DNA from: Mycolicibacterium thermoresistibile
GTDB taxonomy: Bacteria > Actinomycetota > Actinomycetes > Mycobacteriales > Mycobacteriaceae
Reading direction: 5' to 3'
DNA length: 64,000 nt
Assembly (NCBI RefSeq): GCF_900187065.1
Contig: NZ_LT906483.1
Coordinates: 4,650,001 to 4,714,000, forward strand
A model generated the notes under the pieces. That model searched no databases. It was not told the origin of the DNA and saw only the letters and a list, made by a program, of their open reading frames with translations. Of the stretch, positions 25,104-32,585 are shown piece after piece. Every line of letters starts with the position of its first letter. Within the stretch, counting starts at the first letter, position 1. A program made the position numbers and the translations under genes.

Positions 25104-26129
25104 TCAGCCGGCCTTGGCGCGCCGCCTGGCATCGCGCAACTGCACCCAGAACCGAGCCGCCTCCCGGATCGACTCCTCGACCGGGCGGGGATGCCAACCC
25201 AGTTCCCGCACCGCCTTGCTGTGGTCGAGTTCGGCTTCGGCGCGCATCAGCCGCAGCGACGCCAGCGACAACTGTTCGTCGGTGCCGCGCAACCGGCCCC
25301 GCACGGTGCCCAGCGTGGCCAGGGCGTAGGACACCGGCAGCGGGATCGACCGGGCAGGGGCCGGCACCCCGGCCGCCTCCGCGGCGATCCGCGCCACCTC
25401 GGCGTTGCTGATCATCTTCTCCGAGACCAGGTACCGCTCACCGGGCCGGCCACGCTCGGCGGCCAGGATGAGCGCGCGTGCGGCGTCCTGCACCCCGACG
25501 GCCTCCGCGGCGATGCCGCGCATCACGAACGGCAGCTTGCCGAACGCCGCCGCGGCGATGATCTGGCCATGCGGGGTGCGGCCCCAGTCGCCGCTGCCGT
25601 AGGTGGTCGACACGCACATCGCGACCGCGGGCAGACCACGTTCGCGGGCGTACGCCAGCACCAGGTTCTCGGCCAGCACCCGGGATTTCACGTAGGGCGT
25701 GACCCGGCGGTTGCCGATCTGGTCCTCTTCGGTGGCCCGCCGGCCGCGGCGCCGCCCCACCGTCACATAGCTGCTGGTGTAGACGAACCTGCGGAGCCCG
25801 GCCTTCTCGGTGACGTCCAGGGCGACGTTCAGGACGTTGCGGGTGCCCTCGACGTTCGTCTGGAACAGCGGGGTGGGGTCGCGCAGCCAGCCGCGGGTGT
25901 CGACGACGCAGTAGTAGACGTCGTCCACACCGTCCATCGCGGCGCGCAGCGTCTCGGTGTCGAAGACGTCTCCGTGAAAGCGGTGCAGCGCAAGGTCGTC
26001 GATGCCGACGGTGTTGGCTCCCGGCCGCACCATCGCCCGCACCTGATGCCCGTCGGCGACCAACTGCCGGGTGACGTGCGAACCGAGGAAACCGTTGGCG
26101 CCGATGACGAGCTTCGGCCGTGCCGTCAC
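25104..26129 (-). CDS. NAD-dependent epimerase/3-beta-HSD-like dehydrogenase (Rv0139-like)
   Basis: 341-residue extended short-chain dehydrogenase. The N-terminal nucleotide site reads LVIGANGFLGSHVTRQL (a GxxGFxGxH-type motif), with FVYTSSYVTVG and the catalytic YVKSRVLAE pair Tyr-Lys. From memory it matches Rv0139, whose neighbours (Rv0138, msrA, cyp138) are also here. GTG start overlaps the stop of the upstream SnoaL-like gene. A KstR-type site heads this two-gene operon, suggesting steroid or sterol metabolism; the substrate is unproven. Confidence 0.88.
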   Translation of the reverse strand: MTARPKLVIGANGFLGSHVTRQLVADGHQVRAMVRPGANTVGIDDLALHRFHGDVFDTETLRAAMDGVDDVYYCVVDTRGWLRDPTPLFQTNVEGTRNVLNVALDVTEKAGLRRFVYTSSYVTVGRRRGRRATEEDQIGNRRVTPYVKSRVLAENLVLAYARERGLPAVAMCVSTTYGSGDWGRTPHGQIIAAAAFGKLPFVMRGIAAEAVGVQDAARALILAAERGRPGERYLVSEKMISNAEVARIAAEAAGVPAPARSIPLPVSYALATLGTVRGRLRGTDEQLSLASLRLMRAEAELDHSKAVRELGWHPRPVEESIREAARFWVQLRDARRRAKAG

Positions 26130-26632
26130 GCCCGGCCTCCGTACTGCTCCATCCAGGCGGCCGCCTCATCGGTCAGGGTGCCCAGCTCCCGGGCCTTGCG
26201 GCACCACTTCATCGCCGCCGAGGCGAACCGCAACGGGTTGTACACATCCTCCTGCCGACACCACAGCCCGTCGCCGGCGTAGGTGAGGATCGACAGGTTG
26301 GTGGCGCTGATGACGGTCCCGTCGCCCGGGTCGATCATCGGGTTGTCGAGTTCGCAGATGATCCGGCCGGTCGGCTCGTCGATCACCGACCACAGCGACG
26401 GGAACGCGGTCATGTGGCTGCCGGGGAAGGTGGTCATGGTGCGCCAGATCCACTCGCGCACCTCCTCGCGGCTGCGCATGGTGCCCGCGGCGTGTTCCAC
26501 ATAGGTGACATCGACCGTGTACTGGTTTGCCCAGGGGTCCCAATCCTTGGTCCGGGCCGCCCGGTCGACGGTGGCCTCGAAGTTCGCGAACGCCTCGGCC
26601 AGCTCCTCGCGGCTGAACTGTGGTGTCGTCAC
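26126..26632 (-). CDS. SnoaL/NTF2-like protein (Rv0138-like)
   Basis: 168-residue protein with an NTF2-type cone fold signature: EELAEAFANFEATVDRAART, W-DPWANQYTVDVTYVEHAAG, EVREWIWRTMTTFPGSHM and a C-terminal YNPLRFASAAMKWCRKA. Such proteins are small-molecule isomerases, hydrolases or binding partners. GTG 26632 is chosen because the preceding sequence is a short promoter gap. Coupled by overlap to the dehydrogenase gene; both probably act on the same substrate. Confidence 0.82.
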   Translation of the reverse strand: MTTPQFSREELAEAFANFEATVDRAARTKDWDPWANQYTVDVTYVEHAAGTMRSREEVREWIWRTMTTFPGSHMTAFPSLWSVIDEPTGRIICELDNPMIDPGDGTVISATNLSILTYAGDGLWCRQEDVYNPLRFASAAMKWCRKARELGTLTDEAAAWMEQYGGRA

Positions 26633-26641
26633 ATACAGAAC

Positions 26642-26655
26642 TAGAACACGTTCTA
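26642..26655. promoter_or_regulatory. KstR-type operator
   Basis: TAGAACACGTTCTA fits the KstR consensus TnnAACnnGTTnnA at every fixed position and is nearly palindromic. It lies 10 bp upstream of the SnoaL-like gene in a 40-bp gap. KstR is the TetR-family repressor of cholesterol catabolism in mycobacteria, relieved by sterol-derived CoA thioesters. Confidence 0.7.
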
Positions 26656-26672
26656 TCGAGCTTGTCGAGGGG

Positions 26673-27092
26673 TCAGCCGGCGGCGCGGACCTGCCGGACG
26701 CCGACCGGCTCCCGCAGCGGCACGTCGAGGGTGCCCAACAGGGCGATCGCGATGCATGCCCGGCCGACCGCCTCCGGCAGCGTGCCGCTCCACAGCTCCA
26801 CGGTGACCGTCTCGGGGGTCTCGACGACGTGCGCATGAACGCCGTAGCACTGCGGGGTGCCGGTGGTGAAGTGCACCGCGAGCCCGTCGTCGGTGCGGGT
26901 CCACGACTCGACCGTCAGCGGCCGGGGGTCGACGATGTGCGGGTTGTCGGTGAACACCGTGCGGGCGGGGTCCGCCGGCACCTCCGGCGGGGAGGTGACG
27001 GGCTGTGCCGCCGCACCCGGCGCTGCGGTGATGGCGGTCGCGGTGAGGACACCGGCGAGCATCGCGGTCCCTGCTGTTCTACGGGTCAGCAT
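26673..27092 (-). CDS. Secreted protein of unknown function
   Basis: 139 residues with a Sec signal peptide (MLTRRTAGTAMLAGVLTATA, cleavage near AAPGAAAQP). The mature part has two cysteines (in QCYGVH and RACIAI) that could pair, and includes VTVELWSGTLPEAVG. It resembles small secreted mycobacterial proteins of unknown role. ATG 27092. It lies upstream of the KstR site on the same strand and is divergent from msrA. Confidence 0.75.
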   Translation of the reverse strand: MLTRRTAGTAMLAGVLTATAITAAPGAAAQPVTSPPEVPADPARTVFTDNPHIVDPRPLTVESWTRTDDGLAVHFTTGTPQCYGVHAHVVETPETVTVELWSGTLPEAVGRACIAIALLGTLDVPLREPVGVRQVRAAG

Positions 27093-27148
27093 GGCCCCAC
27101 GGTAGATCCCGGCGCACAATGGGGGAAGGGTTCCGAAGGAGGACGCGC

Positions 27149-27667
27149 GTGAGCGAGTACAAGAAGGCGATCCTGGCCGGCGGCTGCTTCTGGGGTATGC
27201 AGGAGCTGATCCGCAAGCAGCCCGGCGTCGTCTCCACCCGGGTCGGCTACACCGGCGGCGAGAACGACCACCCCACCTACCGCAATCACCCTGGGCACGC
27301 GGAGGCGATCGAGATCGTCTACGACCCGGCGCAGACCGACTACCGCACGCTGCTGGAGTTCTTCTTCCAGATCCACGATCCGACGACCAAGGACCGGCAG
27401 GGCAACGACATCGGCTCGAGCTACCGGTCGGCGATCTTCTACCTCGACGAGGAGCAGAAGCGCATCGCCGAGGACACCATCGCCGATGTCGACGCGTCCG
27501 GGCTGTGGCCGGGCAAGGTGGTCACCGAGGTGACGCCCGCCGGCACGTTCTGGGAGGCCGAACCGGAGCATCAGGATTATCTGCAGCGCTTCCCGAACGG
27601 CTACACCTGCCATTACCCGCGGCCGAACTGGAAACTAACTGTTCGGTCGGGCATTCGCGGTCGGTGA
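27149..27667 (+). CDS. msrA: Peptide methionine-S-sulfoxide reductase
   Basis: 172-residue cytoplasmic repair enzyme that reduces the S-form of methionine sulfoxide. The catalytic motif GGCFWGMQE (Cys about 14) and RVGYTGGE, HPGHAEAIEIVYDP and GSSYRSAIFY are standard; a resolving Cys lies in NGYTCHYPRP. GTG 27149 has GAAGGAGG upstream. Its last 33 bases overlap the convergent membrane-protein gene at 27635. Confidence 0.96.
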   Translation: MSEYKKAILAGGCFWGMQELIRKQPGVVSTRVGYTGGENDHPTYRNHPGHAEAIEIVYDPAQTDYRTLLEFFFQIHDPTTKDRQGNDIGSSYRSAIFYLDEEQKRIAEDTIADVDASGLWPGKVVTEVTPAGTFWEAEPEHQDYLQRFPNGYTCHYPRPNWKLTVRSGIRGR

Positions 27668-28045
27668 GCGGCGCGAAAGCCACACTATGAGGCCTGCGTA
27701 GACGACGACTGCGATCAGTGGCATCAGCCATCCCGACGGCGCACCAAGCGCAACTTCCGCTCCGATTGCGAGTACCTGGGTGGACACACCCAGGCTGACG
27801 ATAGCGATCCAAAGGGTGTCGTAGTCAACCGCCGTTTCGTGCACCTTGGCGGGGGGTTGGCGCCGTCGCATCCACCAGAGCAGCGCCAGCGCACCACCGA
27901 CGGCCGCCATGAGTGCCCCGGCGATCGCCGCTGCCGGCAGGGTTGCGCCGTTGGAGAACTTGCCATCGAAGAACACTGCGTAAGCCAGCGTCGATCCAAA
28001 GACGCCGACAATCAGGACCGCGATGGTTTGCCGAATGTTGACCAA
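27635..28045 (-). CDS. Four-helix membrane protein, candidate immunity protein
   Basis: 136 residues with about four predicted transmembrane helices (roughly 6-27, 36-60, 76-100, 106-124) and a short cytoplasmic loop with RRRQPPAKVHET. TTG 28045 is preceded by GGAGG. It is the last gene of a three-gene cassette, 18 bp after the glycine-zipper effector. No family is recognised. Its position and topology fit an immunity protein against a pore-forming effector; this is inference. Confidence 0.6.
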   Translation of the reverse strand: MVNIRQTIAVLIVGVFGSTLAYAVFFDGKFSNGATLPAAAIAGALMAAVGGALALLWWMRRRQPPAKVHETAVDYDTLWIAIVSLGVSTQVLAIGAEVALGAPSGWLMPLIAVVVYAGLIVWLSRRSPTANARPNS

Positions 28046-28063
28046 CTCAGACCTCCATCGGGT

Positions 28064-28888
28064 TTACAGGCAGTCCCAAGCGGATGTCACCGCAGTCCGG
28101 GCGGGACCCGAGATCAGTGCGCCGCCGGCGGCACCGCCCACGAATCCGAGCACTCCACCCCCGAACACGCCTATCGGACCTCCCAGGATGCCCATGAGAG
28201 CGCCGCGGGCTGCTCCGATTGCACCACCGACGAAAACACCTTGAACCATGTTCTTTCCAACGTCCTCCTTGAAGCTCTCGGCGAAGCAGGTCCCGAAGTG
28301 GTGCTCGTCGGAATCGGTGGAGAGCGGTTGGATGATCGGGTTCCGAGCAAAGTCGAAACTATCGAAGTCGTCTGTAGCTTCTCGCAGTCGTTGAGCTACC
28401 GCGTGATCCGTACTCACCAATTGTGCGGCGCCGACCCGAACTGTCGCAGCGAGCACGTTGGATTGCTGGAGGCGCACTGCCGTGGCTGCCGGGGATCCGG
28501 TGGCCAACCGGTCGACTAGAGAGAGATCCTCTCGGACATCGAACGCGAGGGCCCCCGCGACTCGGACGACTAACAAGGCCTCTTCTTTGGCCTGATCGAC
28601 CATGGCCGCACCGGATTCTGCAATAGACGCACCGAAATACAATCGCTCGGCCAGCAACTCAACGGTGTCGCGGTCCCTCTTGGTTCGAGCCTGCGCGGCG
28701 GTACTCGCGTCTCCCTCCCACACGATTTCGCTTTTTGCCGACAGGTCTGCAGCGATGTCGTCGTAGATAGAGGTCCAGGTGTCGGCCGTAACCCGCCACC
28801 GCCGTGCCGCAGAACGGAGGTGTGCAGTCTGCCATCCCTGAATCTGCGACAGAGTGGGCAGTCCGGAGGCGGGTAAAGCATCGATCAT
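28064..28888 (-). CDS. WXG-like protein with C-terminal double glycine zipper, candidate T7SS effector
   Basis: 274 residues. The N-terminal helical part has a WEG turn (57-59) in SEIVWEGDAS, as in type VII-secreted WXG100/LXG proteins, followed by long helices to about residue 170. The C-terminus (217-256) carries glycines every four residues: 217, 221, 225, 229, 233, 237, then 240, 244, 248, 252, 256, split by Pro238. This is two membrane-inserting glycine-zipper helices, the feature reported for the streptococcal pore-forming LXG toxin TelE. The start overlaps the stop of the EspC-like gene (ATGA). Lower GC than the neighbours and an uncommon position suggest acquisition. Confidence 0.7.
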   Translation of the reverse strand: MIDALPASGLPTLSQIQGWQTAHLRSAARRWRVTADTWTSIYDDIAADLSAKSEIVWEGDASTAAQARTKRDRDTVELLAERLYFGASIAESGAAMVDQAKEEALLVVRVAGALAFDVREDLSLVDRLATGSPAATAVRLQQSNVLAATVRVGAAQLVSTDHAVAQRLREATDDFDSFDFARNPIIQPLSTDSDEHHFGTCFAESFKEDVGKNMVQGVFVGGAIGAARGALMGILGGPIGVFGGGVLGFVGGAAGGALISGPARTAVTSAWDCL

Positions 28889-29175
28889 GGAAAGATCCTC
28901 ATCGCCTTCTTCACAGACACAGCCGAGGATTCGTCCTCCCCGAGGTACATCGCGGCGGCCTCAGCGACCTTGATGGCCAGCTCCTCCGCTCTTACCGCCA
29001 ATGTCCCGCACGCAGATTCGATACTCGAGTCAGCGGTTGTCAGCGACATGGACGTCGCTTGGTAGTGCGGTCCGGGTTCGCCAACCGGAAGCGCGTGGCG
29101 CAGTTCATCAGCTCTCACCCCGCACACCGACGCAAATGCTCTCAGACTGTCGGGGGCCACCCGCAGAGTCGCCAT
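28885..29175 (-). CDS. EspC/DUF2580-like type VII secretion protein
   Basis: 96-residue helical protein: LRVAPDSLRAFASVCGVRADELRHAL, then CGTLAVRAEELAIKVAEAAAMYLGEDE. This layout matches EspC/DUF2580 proteins, small partners of ESX substrates, with about 50 helical residues on each side of a turn. It likely forms a two-helix unit that pairs with, and helps export, the downstream WXG-like protein. Start ATG 29175; four-base overlap with the effector gene. Confidence 0.7.
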   Translation of the reverse strand: MATLRVAPDSLRAFASVCGVRADELRHALPVGEPGPHYQATSMSLTTADSSIESACGTLAVRAEELAIKVAEAAAMYLGEDESSAVSVKKAMRIFP

Positions 29176-29236
29176 GTTCGCATTCTATGGCCGGGCGTCA
29201 GCGGGCCAGTGCACCTTTTCCCCTCGCAGCGAACCC

Positions 29237-30571
29237 TCAGCGGCGGTGCAGTGTGACGCGGCCACCGTCCTTGGGCGTGTAGGCCACCCCGCGGGAATGC
29301 ACTTTCTCATCCGGTGCGGTGGTCGTCTCAAGAGTGAAGTGGCGCAACACCGTCCGCAGCACCACGTCCATCTCGACGTTGGCGAACACCGCGCCGACGC
29401 ATCGGCGGGTGCCACCGCCGTAGGGCAGCCAGGCGAACATCGGCGGTCGGCTGCCGACGAACCGGTCGGGATCGAACTCGTCTGGACGCGGGAACTCCGC
29501 CGACCGCTCATGCAGCTGGGAGATGCTCACCACGATCGAATACCCGCGCGGAATCACCCAGTCGCCGAGCTCCAAGGTCGGCGCGTAGACATGTCGGCCG
29601 GAGAAGTCGATGACCGTGCGGGCCCGCTGCACCTCCAGGATGGTGGCCTGCCGGTAGGTGTTCTCGTCGGTGTCCGCCTCGGCGGCGAGCCGGGCCAGCA
29701 CCTCGGGATGGCGGGTGATGCGCTCGAACACCCAGCCCATCGTCGATGCGGTGGTCTCGTGACCGGCGGCCAACAGTGTCAGCAGTTCGTCGGCGATGTC
29801 CTGCCGGGTCATCGCGGTGCCGTCCTCATAGGTGCTGCGCAGCAACAGCGCGAGCACATCGTCACGCTCCTCGAAGTGCGGGTCGGCCTGCACCTTGTCG
29901 ATCAGCCGGCCGATCACCTCGTCATAGCACCGCCGGTAGGCGGCCAGCCGTCCCCACGGGCTGAACCGGCCGTAGTTGCGGGACGGGGTGGGCAGCGTGG
30001 CGACCCGCGAGCCGAGCGTCACCCAAGGCGGGATGATCCGGCGCAGTTCGTCGAGGTGTTCCCCCTCGGCGCCGAACACCGCGCGCAGGATCGCGTTGAG
30101 GGTGATCCGCATCATCGGCTCGAGCGTCGGGAACTCCCGTCCCTCAGGCCAGTTGGCGGCTTCGGCGAGGGTCTCCTCCTCGAAGATCTTCTCGTAGTTC
30201 TTGATGCTCTTGCCGTGGAACGGCGGGGTGAGCAGTTTGCGCCGCCTGCGGTGCTCGGCGCCGTCGAGCGCGAACACCGAACCGGGGCCGAGCACTCGGG
30301 ACAGGTTGGGCTGGATGTTGCCGACGTCGTCCGGATTGGCGCTGAAGACCTGTTTGGCCAGCACAGGGTCGGAGACGACGACGGTGCGGCCGAACACCGG
30401 GATGTTGAGCCGGAACACATCGCCGTAGCGGCGGGTGGCGGTCGTCAGTGTCCAGCGGCGCGACGCGATGAACGCGATGCCCTGCAACGACTTCGGCAGC
30501 GGCACCGCCGGTGGCAGCTTCTGCGACCGGACAGCGTGATCGACGTCGGGGGCAATCGTGGCTTCAGTCAT
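29237..30571 (-). CDS. cyp138: Cytochrome P450 (CYP138-like)
   Basis: 444-residue heme monooxygenase. Visible are the I-helix LAAGHETTAS, the K-helix ExxR as EVQR, PDEFDPDRF, and the heme loop LPYGGGTRRCVGA with the axial Cys. The gene pairs with a divergent TetR regulator and lies close to msrA, as I recall for Rv0135c-Rv0137c. ATG 30571 with GGAG upstream; the upstream extension of the open frame is antisense to the TetR gene. Substrate unknown. Confidence 0.9.
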   Translation of the reverse strand: MTEATIAPDVDHAVRSQKLPPAVPLPKSLQGIAFIASRRWTLTTATRRYGDVFRLNIPVFGRTVVVSDPVLAKQVFSANPDDVGNIQPNLSRVLGPGSVFALDGAEHRRRRKLLTPPFHGKSIKNYEKIFEEETLAEAANWPEGREFPTLEPMMRITLNAILRAVFGAEGEHLDELRRIIPPWVTLGSRVATLPTPSRNYGRFSPWGRLAAYRRCYDEVIGRLIDKVQADPHFEERDDVLALLLRSTYEDGTAMTRQDIADELLTLLAAGHETTASTMGWVFERITRHPEVLARLAAEADTDENTYRQATILEVQRARTVIDFSGRHVYAPTLELGDWVIPRGYSIVVSISQLHERSAEFPRPDEFDPDRFVGSRPPMFAWLPYGGGTRRCVGAVFANVEMDVVLRTVLRHFTLETTTAPDEKVHSRGVAYTPKDGGRVTLHRR

Positions 30572-30589
30572 GACGCTCCAGCCATCCTT

Positions 30590-30639
30590 GGTACTACCGT
30601 GTACCGCCGGTGATGGGTGTACGGTACCGCTAGGTACCG
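30590..30639. promoter_or_regulatory. Two TetR-type operators between cyp138 and its regulator
   Basis: CGGTACC-GCTA-GGTACCG (30622-30639) has perfect 7-bp arms. A weaker copy, GGTAC-N6-GTACC, lies at 30590-30605. Both share GGTAC/GTACC half-sites and fill the gap between divergent genes, so the TetR protein probably represses both promoters. Confidence 0.65.
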
Positions 30640-30661
30640 GTAAGGGCAAGGGGGTGACGCG

Positions 30662-31276
30662 ATGACGACCGCGGTGCAACCGGCCGATGTCGGCGCCGGC
30701 GACGACGCTTTCCGGGGACGGCTGCTGTCCGGCCTGGCGGCCTCGATCGCCGAGCGGGGCTACCGCGAGACCACCGTCGCCGACATCGTGCGCCATGCCC
30801 GCACCTCCAAACGCACCTTCTACGACCAGTTCGGCAGCAAGGAAGAGTGCTTCCAGGAACTGTTGTGGGCCAACAACATCGATATGATCGGCGCGATCAG
30901 GGCGGCGGTCGATCCGGAGGCCGACTGGTCCGAGCAGATCCGCCAGGCCGTGGTGGCCTACGTGGACCACATCGAATCGCGCCCGGCCATCACCCTGGCG
31001 TGGATCCGGGAACTGCCCGCGATCGGCGCGTCGGTGCGCCCGATTCAGCGGGCGATGATGCACGAGCTCACCGAACTGCTCATCGAGCTGAGCCGCAGTC
31101 CCGGCTTCGCCCGCGCCCAGATGCCGCCGCTCACCCGCCAACTGGCGGTGTTCCTGCTGGGTGGCCTGCGGGAGCTCACCGCGCTGTTCGTCGAGGACGG
31201 CCGGGACGTGCGCGGGCTGATCGCACCCGCGGTGTCGGCGTCGAAGGCCCTGCTCTCCGCCGGTGCGAGCGAATGA
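30662..31276 (+). CDS. TetR-family regulator (Rv0135c-like)
   Basis: 204 residues. DNA-binding domain about 18-65 with YRETTVADIVRHARTSKRTFYDQF, then a ligand-binding helical domain. Divergent from cyp138 with paired palindromes between them, so it likely represses the P450 gene and itself and responds to a P450 substrate. ATG 30662. It ends one base from the convergent second TetR gene. Confidence 0.92.
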   Translation: MTTAVQPADVGAGDDAFRGRLLSGLAASIAERGYRETTVADIVRHARTSKRTFYDQFGSKEECFQELLWANNIDMIGAIRAAVDPEADWSEQIRQAVVAYVDHIESRPAITLAWIRELPAIGASVRPIQRAMMHELTELLIELSRSPGFARAQMPPLTRQLAVFLLGGLRELTALFVEDGRDVRGLIAPAVSASKALLSAGASE

Positions 31277-31846
31277 TCACCGCAGGATCAACCGGGCGGA
31301 CTTCTCCAGCCGCCGGGTCATGTCCTCCTGCGACGAGTACCCCATGCCGACCCACACCAGCACGCCGATGTAGAGCAGCTCCAGCGCCTCGATGACGTCG
31401 TAGTCGGTCTGCGGCCCGAGCGCTGCCAACAGCCTGTCCCTGATGTCGCGGCCGATGCGCTGCCGCAGCACCTCGACGTCGGGATCGCGCCCCAGCAGCG
31501 CCGTCGTCACCGCGCCCGCGAACTCCGGTTCGTCGGCCACCAGCAGGGCGATGTGGCGCAGCACCTCGATCACCCGGGTGGCCGGATCGTCGGACTTGTG
31601 ATCGGCCGGCGGCGCCGCGGCCAGCCGTCGCCAGAACACCTCGGCGACCAGGTGTTCCTTAGATGAGAAATAGGTGTAGGCGGTGGCTGCCCCGACACCG
31701 GCCTCGGCCGCCACCCGCCGGATCGTCAGCCCGGCGAACCCCTCACGTTGCAGCAACTCGACCGCGGCCCTGCCGAGACGGTCGACGGTGTCGGCCTGCT
31801 TGGCGGTCAGGCGACGCCGAGTCGACTCCAGAGCCGGATCGGACAC
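31277..31846 (-). CDS. TetR-family regulator of the adjacent sugar/methyl-transfer cluster
   Basis: 189 residues; helix-turn-helix about 20-68 includes FAGLTIRRVAAEAGVGAATAYTYFSSKE. GTG 31846 lies inside a GGACA-CA-TGTC palindrome. A perfect 18-bp version of the same sequence (35683-35700) sits on the promoter of the glycosyltransferase operon 3.8 kb away. I infer that this protein represses itself and that operon. Confidence 0.9.
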   Translation of the reverse strand: MSDPALESTRRRLTAKQADTVDRLGRAAVELLQREGFAGLTIRRVAAEAGVGAATAYTYFSSKEHLVAEVFWRRLAAAPPADHKSDDPATRVIEVLRHIALLVADEPEFAGAVTTALLGRDPDVEVLRQRIGRDIRDRLLAALGPQTDYDVIEALELLYIGVLVWVGMGYSSQEDMTRRLEKSARLILR

Positions 31847-31855
31847 ATGTCTGGA
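31839..31855. promoter_or_regulatory. Imperfect copy of the shared TetR operator
   Basis: CGGACA-CA-TGTCTG (around 31841-31851) carries the same 11-base core (reverse complement GACATGTGTCC) as the palindrome at 35683-35700. It overlaps the start codon of the TetR gene, as expected for autoregulation, and is 50 bp from the divergent methyltransferase gene. Confidence 0.5.
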
Positions 31856-31900
31856 CGCTACTACAACGCCTCGTGGCGGGCAACGCTAAGTTGGTTACCC

Positions 31901-32575
31901 ATGACGTCCGACCACACCACGCTGCCGCCTGCCGCGGCCCGACTGTTCGCCCTCGCCGACGAGACCACCGGATTCATGCCGGCCGACGAGGGCCGCGCGC
32001 TCTACGACGCGGCGATGCGCTTCCTCGGCGACGGGATCGGTGTGGAAATCGGTACCTACTGTGGGAAGTCGACGCTGCTGCTCGGCGCCGCCGCGCAGCA
32101 GACCGGCGGGCTGCTCTACACGGTGGACCACCATCACGGCTCGGAGGAGCATCAGCCCGGTTGGGAGTACCACGACCCGTCGCTGGTCGACCCGGTCACC
32201 GGGCTGTTCGACACCCTGCCGTCGCTGCGCCACACCCTGGACGCCGCCGGTCTCGACGACCATGTGGTGGCGGTGGTGGGCCGTTCCCCGGTGGTCGCAC
32301 GGGGCTGGCGAACACCGTTGCGGCTGTTGTTCATCGACGGCGGACACACCGAGGAGGCCGCCCAGCGCGACTTCGAGGGATGGGCCCGGTGGGTGGACGT
32401 CGGCGGGGCGCTGATCATCCACGACGTGTTCCCGGACCCGGCCGACGGCGGCCAGGCGCCCTACCACATCTACCGGCGCGCGCTGGACACCGGCGCCTTC
32501 CGGGAGGTCGGCGCGACCGGTTCGATGCGGGTGCTCGAACGCACCGCCGGGGTCGCCGGCATGCTCACCGGCTGA
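31901..32575 (+). CDS. Class I methyltransferase (Methyltransf_24 type)
   Basis: 224 residues. GVEIGTYCGKSTLLLGAAA is the SAM-binding motif, LLYTVDHHHGSEEH and LLFIDGGHTEEAAQRDFEGW follow, and ALIIHDVFPDPADGG is the last strand. Methyltransf_24 proteins often methylate sugars or small polar substrates. ATG 31901 is divergent from the TetR gene and convergent with the toroid-protein gene, next to a glycosyltransferase operon; a shared pathway is likely. Confidence 0.82.
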   Translation: MTSDHTTLPPAAARLFALADETTGFMPADEGRALYDAAMRFLGDGIGVEIGTYCGKSTLLLGAAAQQTGGLLYTVDHHHGSEEHQPGWEYHDPSLVDPVTGLFDTLPSLRHTLDAAGLDDHVVAVVGRSPVVARGWRTPLRLLFIDGGHTEEAAQRDFEGWARWVDVGGALIIHDVFPDPADGGQAPYHIYRRALDTGAFREVGATGSMRVLERTAGVAGMLTG

Positions 32576-32585
32576 CGGCCCGCCG

